A stretch of 64,000 nucleotides of DNA, taken from the NCBI GenBank assembly GCA_049324875.1, contig JBMONC010000053.1, forward strand, positions 124,001-188,000, read 5' to 3'. The notes beneath the pieces are model-generated. The model was not told the DNA's origin, did not search any database, and worked only from the letters and a program-made list of their open reading frames with translations. This document shows, piece after piece, positions 24,706 to 35,200 of the stretch; the stretch's first letter is position 1, and every line of letters starts with the position of its first letter. The position numbers and the translations under genes are program-made. The DNA is from JAWLHU01 sp049324875. Its GTDB lineage: Bacteria > Bacillota > Sulfobacillia > Symbiobacteriales > Symbiobacteriaceae.

Positions 24706-26583
24706 CAGCTTGAACCGCTCGATCTGACCCTGAAGCCGCTTCGCTACTGCAGCCAGGGCCTCTGCCGAGGCAGCCATCTCCTCGGCGGAGGCGCTCATCT
24801 CCTCCACCGAGGAGGCCACCTCCTCGGCCAGTGCGGCGTCCCGCTGGGTGACACTCTGCACCTGGCGCACCGCCCTGATCACCTCGTCGGAGCTCGCAGC
24901 CATCTGCTCGGTGGCCGCCGTGTTCTCCTCGGTGATGGCCGCCATCGACTCCACCGCCTGCGCCACCTCCCGGCTGGAGCCGGCGATATGGTCAGCCGCC
25001 TGCCGGATCGCGACCGCGTGCTGGGTGGTCTGGTCGACCATCCCGATGATCTCCTGGAGGGCGGAGCCTGCGGCGGCGGCGAGGCGGGAACCCTCCTCCG
25101 CCTGGACCCGGCCCTCATCCATCGCCTTGACAGCGGTGCTGGTGCCGTTCTGGACCGCCTTCACCAGGTCTGCGATCTCGGTGGCCGACCGGCCTGCCCG
25201 CTCCGCCAGCTTCCGCACCTCCTCCGCGACCACTGCAAAGCCGCGGCCGTGTTCCCCGGCACGGGCCGCCTCAATGGCTGCGTTCAGCGCCAAGAGGTTG
25301 GTCTGATCAGCAATGCCGGTGATCGTCTCCGTAATGGTGCCGATCTGCTCAGAGAGCTGGTCCAGTCGGAGGATCTGCTCCGCCGTCTCCTGTACTGTCT
25401 GCCGGATCCGGTCCATGCCAACGACGGCTGCCTCGACCACCTCGCGCCCCTTATGAGCCCGCTCGGTGGCCATCTGCGACGAGGAGGCCACGCCGTTCGC
25501 CTTCTGGGTGACATCCTGAATGGCAGAGACCATGCTGGACACCACGGTCGCGGTGCTCTGCGCGCCCCGAGCCTGTTCGCTGGCCCCGGTGGCAATCTGG
25601 TTGATGGCGGTCCGCAGTTGCTCCACGACCTCCGTCGTGGCCGACACTACCTGACCCTGCTCGCTGGCGCCCGCCGCGATCCGGGTGATCGCCTCCGCCA
25701 CCGACTGGGAGGCGCTGGCCACCTGGTTGGTACTGCTGTTCAACTGGGTGGAAGAGGCCCCTACAGTGAGGCTGGACTCCCGCACCTCCAGGAGCAGCCC
25801 CCGCAGGGTGCCGAGGAAGGTGTTGAAGGTGCTGACCAGATCGCCCACCTCGTCCCGGGAGGTGACCGCCAGCTGCTTGGTCAGGTCACCGCCCCCCGCC
25901 GCCAGCTCCCCGATCTGCGCCTTCAGCTGCAGGATCGGTCGGGTGACGCTCCGGGAGATGAAGTATGCGATCACCAGGCCGGTAATGGCCGCGACAATGG
26001 CGGTGATAATGCCGGTCATGCGGGTGCCGGCTGCGGCCAGGCTCGCCGAGCGGGCCCCATCTTGGCTGATCTGCTTCGCCAGCGCAACCAGCTCGCTGGA
26101 AGCGGTTGCTGCCTCACCCCGGGAGGCCCGCAGGGTATCAATCGCGGCCAGCATCTCCTCCTTGGTGAAGTTGCTCCTGTCAAATAAGGGGAGGGCGTTC
26201 CTGTCATACTCAGCCGAGGCCGTTTCGATTCGCTTAAGCAGGGCCTTCCCCTCGGGGGTCTGCACCAGCTCCTTGAGCTTGCTCAAGCCGTCTGCTATCT
26301 CCCGCTGCGCCGTCAGATACTCGGTCTTGTAGTTGGGCTGTCCGGTCGCCAGGTAGCCCAGCACCGTGCGGGCTTTCGTCTGAAGCTCGACATCGACATG
26401 CAGCGCCTCGACACTGACCTGATGGAGTCGGTTGGTGATATCTTCGTATGTAGCCGTGACGCTCTGGAGGCCCCAGGTGCTTACCGTCGCCACCACGCCG
26501 AGGAGGAGCAAGACCGAGATGAACCCCGCATACAGCTTCTTACCTAGAGTCATTTTCATACAGTTGCACATCCTCTCGTCCAT
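24703..26583 (-). CDS. Methyl-accepting chemotaxis protein
   Basis: 626 residues: membrane helix (about 15-35), a roughly 150-residue extracytoplasmic four-helix-bundle sensor, a second helix (ITAIVAAITGLVIAYFIS), a HAMP domain (SRSVTRPILQLKAQIGEL) and a signalling domain with the highly conserved hairpin tip (LLALNAAIEAARAGEHGRGF, then VAEEVRKLAERA). It senses an unknown external ligand and would act on CheA. Several N-terminal Met codons exist; MKMTLGKKL at 26559 may be the real start. It lies 21 nt behind the first histidine kinase and is probably co-transcribed. Confidence 0.95.
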   Translation of the reverse strand: MDERMCNCMKMTLGKKLYAGFISVLLLLGVVATVSTWGLQSVTATYEDITNRLHQVSVEALHVDVELQTKARTVLGYLATGQPNYKTEYLTAQREIADGLSKLKELVQTPEGKALLKRIETASAEYDRNALPLFDRSNFTKEEMLAAIDTLRASRGEAATASSELVALAKQISQDGARSASLAAAGTRMTGIITAIVAAITGLVIAYFISRSVTRPILQLKAQIGELAAGGGDLTKQLAVTSRDEVGDLVSTFNTFLGTLRGLLLEVRESSLTVGASSTQLNSSTNQVASASQSVAEAITRIAAGASEQGQVVSATTEVVEQLRTAINQIATGASEQARGAQSTATVVSSMVSAIQDVTQKANGVASSSQMATERAHKGREVVEAAVVGMDRIRQTVQETAEQILRLDQLSEQIGTITETITGIADQTNLLALNAAIEAARAGEHGRGFAVVAEEVRKLAERAGRSATEIADLVKAVQNGTSTAVKAMDEGRVQAEEGSRLAAAAGSALQEIIGMVDQTTQHAVAIRQAADHIAGSSREVAQAVESMAAITEENTAATEQMAASSDEVIRAVRQVQSVTQRDAALAEEVASSVEEMSASAEEMAASAEALAAVAKRLQGQIERFKL

Positions 26584-26604
26584 GTCGGAGACTCGAAACT
26601 CATT

Positions 26605-28502
26605 CTAAGAGAGGCCCCTTGTGGGGGCCGGAAACCCCAAGTATGCCTTCGTCCCCATTCCCGGTGCACTCTCAAGCCGGATGTCGCCCCCCATGGCGCA
26701 CACCATCGTCCGGCTTGTAGCCAGCCCCAACCCCGTACCACCCGCATCCTCCTTCGTGGTGAAGAAGGGTGTAAAGACCTGCGACAGGTGTTCCGGCGGA
26801 ATTCCCGGGCCGGTGTCTGCCACGATGAGAAGGCTGCGGCCCGGCCCGTCGCTGTGTGCCGACAGGGTCAGATACCCGCCGTCTGGCATCGCCTGCAAGC
26901 TGTTGAGCACAAGGTTCAGCAGCACTTGGTGCAGGAGGCCGGCGTCCGCGATGACCCGCACCTCTTCCGGAGCGATCACCCGGACCACCACCCCCCGCTG
27001 TTCTGCCTGGGGCCCGATCAGCCGGACCACATGGTTGAAGAGGTTGACCACAGAGAGGGTCTCCCGGCGGGGACTTTGACTGACAGAGGACAGGTGGTAG
27101 AGCCTGTTCAGCACATCGGAGCCGCGCTGAACGCCGTGGTTGATCTCCCGGGCCAGCCGAGGCATCTCCTCCGGGGAGGCCGCCAGCATCAGGTCGGCAT
27201 TCACCGCGATGGCCCCCAACACGTTGTTAAGGTTGTGAGCGATGCCCGCTGCCATCTGACCGGCGGTAATCAGGCGCTGCATGCGCTCCAGCTTCACCTC
27301 GGCCACCCGTTCGACGGTGACCTCCCTGGTCAGGGAGACCTGGGCGAGCACCNNNNNNNNNNNNNNNNNNNNNNNNNNNNNNNNNNNNNNNNNNNNNNNN
27401 NNNNNNNNNNNNNNNNNNNNNNNNNNNNNNNNNNNNNNNNNNNNNNNNNNNNGTTAAGGTTGTGAGCGATGCCCGCTGCCATCTGACCGGCGGTAATCAG
27501 GCGCTGCATGCGCTCCAGCTTCACCTCGGCCACCCGTTCGACGGTGACCTCCCTGGTCAGGGAGACCTGGGCGAGCACCGTGCCGGAGGTGGTATCCCGG
27601 ACCGGATAGCTCTCTCTGCGGAGGACCCGCCCATCCTCCAGGTGGACCTCCAGGCCGTGATGCTCGCCCTCTGCCGCCTCCAGCTCGGCGCCCGCTCCAC
27701 CTGCCATCAACCGGGCGTGGGCGGCGTTGCGCCACAGCAGTCCACCGGTCGGAGTGCGCAGGGTGACCGCTGTCTGCAGAGAATCAAGCGCATCCCGGAA
27801 CAGATCGATCTCCGCCCCGCCAATCGGCGAGATGGACCCGATGACGTAGGAGCGGTTCAACCCCTCGGCCAGCCGGAGTCGGAGCAGGGCCGAGACAGGT
27901 TCGCCTCCCTCCTCCCCCAGCGCCACCAGCGACCGAACTTCGCCGTCGCTCCTCAGTGCCGAGAGAAAGAACTCAAAGAGCTCCTCCCGGTGCGGGGGAC
28001 CTGAGAGCTCAAAGAAGGAGCGCCCGTCCAGTTCCTTCCCGGCTTTCCTCAAGAGCGTTGCGGCTGAAGAGGAGACCCAGAGAAACCGGCCGGAGAGGTT
28101 CAGAGCGAACCCGTTTTCACCCCCGCCCTCAGCCAGGTGCCGGTAGAGCATCACTCTCTCCAGGCCTGTCTGCGTCAGTACCGTCACCCCGGCGATGACC
28201 CCGACATACAGGGTCAGCTGGCCTGCGGCACCGGCCGCATCGAAGGGCAGAGGCTGCTTCGAAAGCTCAATCACAAAAGGGAAGAGGGCCGAACTCAGGC
28301 CAAGGGTGAGGGCTCCCAGGGTGCTGAAAGCGAAGCATGCACCCACGGTCAGCACGAGTGTCAGCATCCATCGGGTGGTACTGCAATGAAAGGACCATGT
28401 GTGCCCCAGAAGGACCGCCAAGAGGGCGGTGAGCATCAGGGCGATGCGGAAAAACAGCGGTTGACGTCGCAGGTAGGTAACGGAACAGTGCATGGGGTTC
28501 AC
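26605..28502 (-). CDS. Membrane histidine kinase, split by an assembly gap
   Basis: The gene is interrupted by 100 N and an exact 127-bp duplication. Removing 227 bases (one copy plus the N run) gives a continuous in-frame ORF of 556 residues, so this is one intact gene. Four or so membrane helices occupy residues 18-120 (ALMLTALLAVLLGH, LTLVLTVGACFAF), then a PAS-like region (to about 320), the H-box AGIAHNLNNVLGAIAVNADL with His near 347, and the HATPase with NLVLNSLQAM, ADTGPGIPPE and GGTGLGLATS. NtrB-like kinase cores of this kind often pair with sigma-54 activators. Followed directly by the chemoreceptor gene. Confidence 0.9.
27226..27352. repeat. Left copy of 127-bp duplication flanking the N gap
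   Basis: Identical base for base to 27453-27579. The length of 127 equals a common assembler k-mer size, so this is best explained as two contig ends that overlap but were scaffolded with Ns instead of merged. Confidence 0.9.
27353..27452. other. Assembly gap (100 N)
   Basis: A run of exactly 100 N inside the histidine kinase gene. Because both flanks end in the same 127 bp, the gap probably represents zero or negative missing sequence. Confidence 0.98.
27453..27579. repeat. Right copy of 127-bp duplication flanking the N gap
   Basis: Second copy of the segment at 27226-27352, encoding the end of the PAS-like region through the H-box HNLN. Confidence 0.9.
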
Positions 28503-28587
28503 GTCCTCAGGAGTTGATCGCGTTCCGCTGGTCAGCAGGAGTGACCATCTCTCGGGGTTCTGGACCCCCGTGCAATGCGCAGAGATT

Positions 28588-28605
28588 ACTCGGAATTATC
28601 CGAGT
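28588..28605. promoter_or_regulatory. Perfect 18-bp palindrome upstream of the histidine kinase-chemoreceptor operon
   Basis: ACTCGGA-ATTA-TCCGAGT, 86 bp before the kinase start codon. On the minus strand it contains GATAAT, which could be a -10 hexamer, so a repressor or activator site is plausible. Nothing else was seen in 28503-28718. Confidence 0.4.
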
Positions 28606-28718
28606 GAACTACCTGTCAGCCGTACTTTCTGGCCGTTATGCGCACGGTGGTACTGCGGTCCTGTACAGGGGGCTGACCATCCCCTACACTGAGGGATGGA
28701 CTGGGCAGTGCCCTTCAT

Positions 28719-29948
28719 TCAGCCGGCAGCCGCCGGTAGGGTGAGCGTGAATGCGGTCATGCCACCCGGGAGGTTGGCTACATCGAGCGCCCCTCCCATG
28801 CCGATGGCCAGGGTCCGGCTTACCGCCAGCCCCATACCAACACCGTGCATCGTCACTTCCTTGGTGCTGAAGAACGGCAGAAAGATAACCGGAATCTGCT
28901 CCGCAGGAATCGGCGGCCCCGAGTTGGCGATGGAGATGGCCACCTGGCGCCCGGATCGCCGGCCATGCACAATCACTTGCCCCTTGGGGCCCGAGGCCTC
29001 CAGGGCGTTGAGCAGCAGGTTGACCAGGATCTCCCGGAGCTGCGTGGGGTCAGCCAAGACCATCAGGTTGGGTTCACAGATGATCTCCAGGCTGGCACTC
29101 TGACGAAACACCTGGGGTTCAATCAGGGTGAAAAGGTCCTTGATCACCCTCTCCACAGGCACCGAGGAGATACAGGGTGGCTCCCCCTGGGCAAAGGTGA
29201 TCAGCTTCCGGCAGACCTCACCCCCCCGCTGGGCGGCCTCAACCAGCCTCCGGGCCAGCCGGTTCTTCTCCTCCCCGCGGGCGGTCTGGAGCAGTTCGGC
29301 GTGCAGGATGATGCTGGCGAACACATTGCTGAAGTTGTGGGTAATGCCCGCCGTCAGATGGGCTACGGCAGACAGGTGCTCCAGTTGGTGCATGCTGTCC
29401 TGGAACTGGGTCTGCTGCGTCACATCCTGAAAGAACAGGGCGCGCCACCGCTCGGAGATGATGGACAGGTCTGCTCCCCAGGCCTGAAGGACAACCCGCA
29501 TGCCATCAGGGGCCTTAAAATCGCAGATGATCGGCCCGGTCACCCCCTGGGGTTTGGAGACCAGGGCCCGGAGACAGCGCTCCATCTCCTCACTCTGAAC
29601 AGCCGCCAGCAGGCTGGACCAGGAACAGCCCCGGATCCGGTCCGGCTGCAGGCCAAACCTGGCGAAGGAATCGGAGATGTAGACGATGCGATCACTGGCG
29701 TCCAGCACCACCGCCATCTCGGTCAGAGGAGGCAGCAAGCTGAGCAGCGCTTCGCGGCGGCGCCGGGTCCGCAGCTGCTCGTGCAGGAATACGTACAGCA
29801 AAATGGCCAGGTTGACCGTGATGCTGATCACAAGACCGAGTGACTCCCTGGACATCGCCCACAGGAAGAAAAACAGGATGATACTCAAGGAGACCCCACA
29901 GGCCGCAAGAAGTTGTGGGCCCTTGATGCGGAACGGCGTGCTTTTCAC
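28719..29948 (-). CDS. Membrane histidine kinase (NtrB-like core)
   Basis: 409 residues from GTG at 29948 (GAGAGGGG 10 nt upstream); a longer frame reaches 30101 but overlaps the divergent regulator gene. Two N-terminal membrane helices (LLAACGVSLSIILFFFLW and LGLVISITVNLAILLYVFL), a PAS domain (MAVVLDASDRIVYISDSFAR), the H-box TAGITHNFSNVFASIILHAE, and an HATPase with NLLLNALEA, ANSGPPIPAE and GVGMGLAVS. The core resembles the kinase at 26605-28502, so the two are probably paralogues. It is divergent from the sigma-54 activator with a 134-bp shared intergenic region. Confidence 0.9.
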   Translation of the reverse strand: MKSTPFRIKGPQLLAACGVSLSIILFFFLWAMSRESLGLVISITVNLAILLYVFLHEQLRTRRRREALLSLLPPLTEMAVVLDASDRIVYISDSFARFGLQPDRIRGCSWSSLLAAVQSEEMERCLRALVSKPQGVTGPIICDFKAPDGMRVVLQAWGADLSIISERWRALFFQDVTQQTQFQDSMHQLEHLSAVAHLTAGITHNFSNVFASIILHAELLQTARGEEKNRLARRLVEAAQRGGEVCRKLITFAQGEPPCISSVPVERVIKDLFTLIEPQVFRQSASLEIICEPNLMVLADPTQLREILVNLLLNALEASGPKGQVIVHGRRSGRQVAISIANSGPPIPAEQIPVIFLPFFSTKEVTMHGVGMGLAVSRTLAIGMGGALDVANLPGGMTAFTLTLPAAAG

Positions 29949-30082
29949 ATCCGACAAGCCCCTCTCTGCCTGGAAACGGCCCGGATGGCTTCGGGCCACC
30001 AGTCTCCATCTGCCATGCAAGATTCGTACCGACCTGCGACCCGGCTCACAAAGCAGCAAAACAGTCGCTGGGGGATCAAACC

Positions 30083-31867
30083 ATGTCGCCATTTCGGCCA
30101 AGGCCTGCCCATGAGGTGCCGGCCATTCTCGTCGTAGAGGACGACGAGGCGCTTCTCCAAGCCATTGAGACCGCGCTTTCCAAGACCTACCGGGTGCTGG
30201 TGGCGGGCGACTCCCAGACCGCCAACACCCTCCTGGATCGGGAGCCCGTCAGTCTGGTTCTCCTTGACCTGATCCTGCCCCGGGGGACGGGCATAAACAT
30301 ATTGGAGCACCTGATGCAGCAGCCGGAAGAGGCTCCGCCGGTCGTAGTGATGTCGGCCCTGGGCAACCAGGTGGATCTCAGCGCCTACGGCAAGGTGATG
30401 GCCGGAAAGCTGAACAAGCCCTTTGGCCTTCAGCAGTTGAAGCAGGCTGTGCGGGAAGTGCTGCAGGGCCGGACGATCACCCGTGACCTCATGCCCTCCC
30501 TGAAGGGCAGCGTCCTCCTGGTGGATGACGACGCGGACCTGCTGGACAGCCTGGTCCCCTATCTCGAAAAGGCCGGGTACAGCGTCTTGGGTGTTGCCTC
30601 CGGCGAGGCCGCTCTGCGGGCGCTGTCAAGCCACCGGTTCGACGCTGCCGTAGTCGACTGGATCATGCCTGGCCTGACCGGCATCGACCTGATCTCACAG
30701 ATGAAGGCCCTTGTGCCTGGTCTCCCCGTGATCCTGATGACCGGGTACGGAACCCCCAGTTTCCTGCGAGCAGCCGTCATGGCCAGCGCGGCCGATGTCC
30801 TTGCCAAGCCCTTCCCCCCACAGGCCCTCCCCATTGCGCTGGAGAAGTGCCTGAATCAGCACGGCCGGGTAGCGGTACAAGCTCCCGCGCGCCACAACAG
30901 CCAGAAGGCTCTGCGCCCGGTGCAGAAGAGTGGTGCCCTCGACCGGATCCTCGGCCATTCGATCGTGATCGAGCGCGCCCGCCAGATGCTGACCCAGGCC
31001 GCCGCGACCGACTCCAATGTGCTCATCCTCGGCGCTACCGGGACGGGGAAGGAGCTCTTCTCCAGGGGGCTGCACCAACTGAGCAGCCGCAGCAGCGCCC
31101 CCTTCGTCGTGGTGAACGCAGCCACCATACCGGAAACCCTGCTGGAGTCGGAGCTGTTCGGGTATGAGGGCGGCGCCTTCACCGGCGCCAAGCGGGAAGG
31201 GCGAGTGGGCAAGTTCTTGCAGGCGAACGGCGGAACGCTCTTTCTCGACGAGATCGGTGACCTTCCCCTCAACCTGCAAGCCAAGCTCCTGCGGGTCCTT
31301 CAGGAGGGTGAGATCGAGGTGGTCGGCGGCTCCACCCGCCGGGTCGATGTCCGGATCGTAGCGGCCACGCACCAGGACCTGCCCGCCATGGTGCAGCGTG
31401 GCAGCTTCCGGCGGGACCTCTTTTACCGCCTGAACGTGGTTACCATCCATCTCCCCAGCCTCAGGGAGCGGGTGGAGGATATTCCGATACTGGCCAAGCA
31501 GTTCCTGGCGGAGTTGTGTGAGCGCTACGCACGCCCTGTGGTATCGCTGAGCAACGAGGCGATGCAGTTGCTCTGTTCGTACAGCTGGCCCGGCAATGTG
31601 CGGGAACTCCGAAACGCTGTGGAGCGGGCCTTTGTGTTTGCCCAGGGGCAGGTGATCCTGCCCGTACATCTGCCACCTGAGGTGCGGGAAGCAGCGGGCA
31701 GAACCGCGCACAAACAGAGGTCACCGCTGCTGGATATTGCAACCCAGGAACGGGAAACGATCCTCCGGGCCCTGGACGCCTGCAACGGAAACAAGGTGCA
31801 GGCTGCCAAGCTCCTGGGGATCTCCCGGGCCGGGCTCTACCTCAAGCTGAAGGCTTATGGGCTCTAA
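30083..31867 (+). CDS. Sigma-54-dependent response regulator with two receiver domains
   Basis: 594 residues: REC1 (about 14-130; VVEDDEALL, VLLDLILP, NKPFG), REC2 (about 143-262; LVDDDADLL, AVVDWIMPG, AKPFP), an AAA+ ATPase (about 290-525) with Walker A GATGTGKELF, the sigma-54 contact motif GAFTGAK, Walker B GGTLFLDEIGDL and SWPGNVRELRNAVERA, and a Fis-type helix-turn-helix at the C-terminus (GNKVQAAKLLGISRAGLYLK). Both receivers keep their phosphorylatable Asp. Activators normally have one receiver. It activates sigma-54 promoters; a matching promoter lies just downstream in front of the GGDEF-EAL gene. Confidence 0.96.
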   Translation: MSPFRPRPAHEVPAILVVEDDEALLQAIETALSKTYRVLVAGDSQTANTLLDREPVSLVLLDLILPRGTGINILEHLMQQPEEAPPVVVMSALGNQVDLSAYGKVMAGKLNKPFGLQQLKQAVREVLQGRTITRDLMPSLKGSVLLVDDDADLLDSLVPYLEKAGYSVLGVASGEAALRALSSHRFDAAVVDWIMPGLTGIDLISQMKALVPGLPVILMTGYGTPSFLRAAVMASAADVLAKPFPPQALPIALEKCLNQHGRVAVQAPARHNSQKALRPVQKSGALDRILGHSIVIERARQMLTQAAATDSNVLILGATGTGKELFSRGLHQLSSRSSAPFVVVNAATIPETLLESELFGYEGGAFTGAKREGRVGKFLQANGGTLFLDEIGDLPLNLQAKLLRVLQEGEIEVVGGSTRRVDVRIVAATHQDLPAMVQRGSFRRDLFYRLNVVTIHLPSLRERVEDIPILAKQFLAELCERYARPVVSLSNEAMQLLCSYSWPGNVRELRNAVERAFVFAQGQVILPVHLPPEVREAAGRTAHKQRSPLLDIATQERETILRALDACNGNKVQAAKLLGISRAGLYLKLKAYGL

Positions 31868-31872
31868 TCCAA

Positions 31873-31916
31873 AGGGGATGGCGGCGGAGCAGAGTTCCGC
31901 CGCCATCCCTTGCCTG
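31873..31916 (+). terminator. Terminator after the sigma-54 activator gene
   Basis: GGGATGGCGGCGGA (31875-31888) pairs perfectly with TCCGCCGCCATCCC (31896-31909). The T-run is poor. The rest of 31917-32209 holds a dyad and a sigma-54 promoter but no gene. Confidence 0.65.
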
Positions 31917-32012
31917 AAGGCTGTATAGTGCTCACCTGTCTAAAACCTGTACACCTTCCGGTCCAACCAGTGGCACCGGCGGATCCGCGGCCACCGTCCA
32001 TTTCCTGGACAC

Positions 32013-32062
32013 CCCCAGACGGTGATCATTCCTCAACGTCACCCGCTGAAGCAGGTCTGGGG
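32013..32062. promoter_or_regulatory. Candidate upstream activating sequence (inverted repeat)
   Basis: CCCCAGAC at 32013-32020 and GTCTGGGG at 32055-32062 form perfect inverted arms 80-130 bp upstream of the sigma-54 promoter, the usual distance for an enhancer-binding protein site. The 34-nt spacing between arms is long, so this is only a candidate. Confidence 0.3.
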
Positions 32063-32130
32063 ACGGCTGTCAGTTGGCGGGGCCGGGCCCCACCGGGGCT
32101 TATGCTCGCCTATTCCCCGGGCCGTAACGC

Positions 32131-32146
32131 TGGCACACTCCTTGCT
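32131..32146 (+). promoter_or_regulatory. Sigma-54 (-24/-12) promoter
   Basis: TGGCAC-ACTCC-TTGCT matches the sigma-54 consensus TGGCAC-N5-TTGCW exactly, including GG and GC at the required 10-nt spacing. It is 64 nt upstream of the GGDEF-EAL start codon and directly downstream of a sigma-54 activator gene. Confidence 0.82.
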
Positions 32147-32209
32147 TTTTGATTAAGAGTTGGCGATCCGGCGGAGATGGTAGCAACCAACCCGCAGAGG
32201 AGTAGGAAG

Positions 32210-35200
32210 ATGATACAGCGCAGACGGGCCTTCCTCTGGTCTCTCTCCTTCCTGTACATCCTGACGTTATTTCTTTGGATTTTCATCTCCGATGAGGTAT
32301 TGGCCCAGCACCATGACCTCCTCAAGGAGATTCCGCTTGTGCTGCTGTTGGGGATTGGCTTCTACCTCACCTCACGGTGGCTGATCAACCGCCTGGGCGC
32401 CGCAGAGGCGGAACTCCGCTGTTTTGTGGAACGGATTCCCGTACCCGTGATCGCTATAGACCATGAGGGCAGGATCGTCTCCTGGAACCCGGCGGCGACC
32501 CAGGTGTTCGGCTGGACCGCCGAAGAGGTGACGGGAGAGTACAACCCATTGGTTCCTACAGATAGGCGCTCCTACTATGAAGAGAGCCTGAGTAAGGTGC
32601 TGGACGGAGAGGTTCTGATCGGGCACCCGGTAAAGGCGCGGCGCAAGGACGGCTCGTGGGTAGACGTCGCCGTCTACACCACGCCCGTGTTTGGCCGCGA
32701 GTCTGGGAGTCCCCGCTTCTACGCCGTTCTCCCGGATGTGACCGAAGAGCGGCGGTCTCGTGCGGTGCTGGAGCGCTACCGGGCGCTGGTGGAGAACACC
32801 CGGGAGATCGTCCTGTTCGTTCGGCAGGCCGACGGGCGGATCATTGACGCCAACAACGCCGCTCTCAAGGCGTACGGGTACACGCTGGAGCAGATCACCC
32901 AGCTGACCATCATGGAGCTGCGTGCCCCGGAAACGCTCCCCATCCTGGAGCCGCAACTGGCTCGGGCAGGGCGGGAGGGCATCGCCTTTGAAACCCTCCA
33001 CCGGCGAAGGAACGGCCGCTCCTTCCCGGTCGAGGTCTACTCCACCGGCGTGGAGTCAGAAGGCGGAAGGGTGCTGATGAGCCTGATCCGAGACATCACC
33101 TCCCACCGGATGCGGGAGGAGACCAACCGGCTGCTGACCGAGGTAGACCACCGCATCCTGCAGAATGAGCCGCTGGAGGTCGTCCTCTCCTCGTTGGTCC
33201 AAGGCATTGCGAAGCTCTACCGCTCAGACCTGGTCTGGATCGGCTCCAAGAAACCGACCGGCGAGATTGAGGTCCAGGCGGCCACCGGGGTGGGGATCGA
33301 ACTATTGACCGGAGACTGCCTGCGCTGGGACCTGCCCGACGAGATGAGCTGCCCCAGCGCCCTGACCCTGCGCCGAGGAACGGTTCAGTCGGGCCGAATA
33401 GGGGATCTTAAGGGCATCAACCCAGCGTGGCTGGAGATCGCTCAGGGATACTCCCTGCAGTCCTACCTCTCGATCCCCCTGATGTCCCGGGGGGAGGTGA
33501 TCGGGGTGATGACGATGCTGGACCGGCACCCCGATTCCTTTGATCCCCAGCGAGTCGCTGATCTGCAGCTCTTCGCCAGCCAGGTGGCGCTCTCTATCCT
33601 GACGGCCGAATCCCAGTCCCGCATCCGCCTTCAGACCATCGCCCTGCAGGCCGCCGATAACGCTGTTGTGATCACAGACCGCACGGGCACCATCCAGTGG
33701 GTGAACGACGCCTTCAGTCGGATCACCGGGTACAGCCGGGAGGAGGCTGTGGGACAGACTCCCCGGATTCTCAAGTCGAACCGGCACGCCGATGCCTTCT
33801 ACGCCGCCATGTGGCAGACGATCCGCGCCGGGAGAGTCTGGCGTGGTGAGATCCAAAACCGCCGGAAGGACGGCAGCATCTACTTCGAGGAGATGACCGT
33901 CACCCCGGTTCGTGATCTGGCGGGCGAGATCACCCATTTCATTGCGATCAAGCAGGATACCTCCGATCGGAAGCGACAGGAGGAGCAGATCTCCTACCTG
34001 GCCCGGCGGGATGCGCTAACTGGCCTTCCCAACCGCCATTCCTTTGAGGAGGCACTGGCTGTGGCGGTGCTCCGGGCCAAGGAAGGGAAGGTCTCCACCC
34101 TCATGCTGGTCGACGTTGATCACCTCACCCTGGTAAATGGCGTCTATGGCTATACCGTAGGCGACCACCTGCTGACCGCGGTGGCCCAGCGACTCCGCAG
34201 TCTGATCCGACCGGGTGACATGGCAGCCCGGCTCGGGGCCGATGAGTTCGGCATCCTGGTCGATGGAATCGGAGAGTCCGACGCCCGAGCCCTGGCTGAG
34301 GAGATTCGGCAGGCGGTGGCCGAACTGAAGGTCCGCCCCGGCGAACACCTGCTGGAAACCTCCGTCAGCATGGGGGTGGTCTCCGTCGATGGGCTCCTGG
34401 GCTGGCAGGAACTCCTGGCTGTGGCGAGCCGAACCCTGGACGAGGCCCGGGAGCAGGGCTGCAATCGGGTGCTGTTCTGCTCCACCACCGGCGATGGGGG
34501 GGCGGTGACCGAGAATGCCCGCATGGTCGTCCACGTGAAGGAGGCCCTCAACTCGGGGCTCTTCCACCTGTACTACCAGCCTGTGGTCAGGCTCACCACC
34601 GGCCAGACGGACCACTTCGAGGCGCTTCTCCGGATGCGGGGTCCTGATGGGAGTCTGCTGACCCCTGCGGCCTTCCTCCCGGCAGCTGAGTATTACGGGC
34701 TGATGCCCCAGATCGACCGCTGGGTGTTGGGCACCGTGGTGGGTGAGCTAAGGCGGCGGCCCGAGCTCCGGTGCTTCGTCAACCTCTCCGGGCAGACTCT
34801 GGTCGACGATCAGGCGCTGACCTATATGGAGACCCTCCTCCGGGAGGCGGGTCAGGGCATCTGCTCCCGGCTCTGCCTGGAGGTGACCGAGCGGAGTGCC
34901 GTGCATGACGTGATCCAAGCGCAGCAGTGGATGAACAGGCTGATCGAGCTGGGCTGCCGGTTCGCCCTGGACGACTTCGGGATGGGCTTCTCCTCCCTGG
35001 CCTACCTGCGGGCCCTGCCGACCCACTTCGTCAAGATCGACGGCTCCTTCGTTCGCAACCTGCAGGAGGACCCGGCGAACCGGGCCATGGTGCAAGCCAT
35101 CTGCGCCATCTCCCACACCTTTGGCAAGATGGTGGTGGCCGAATGGGTGGAGGACCCCAGCACGGCGACTACCTTGCAGGAGCTGGGGGTCGAGTACGGC

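Noticed and set aside
31910..32152. 80-codon rightward ORF between the sigma-54 activator and the GGDEF-EAL gene
   Set aside because: It overlaps the terminator and the sigma-54 promoter and has no ribosome binding site.
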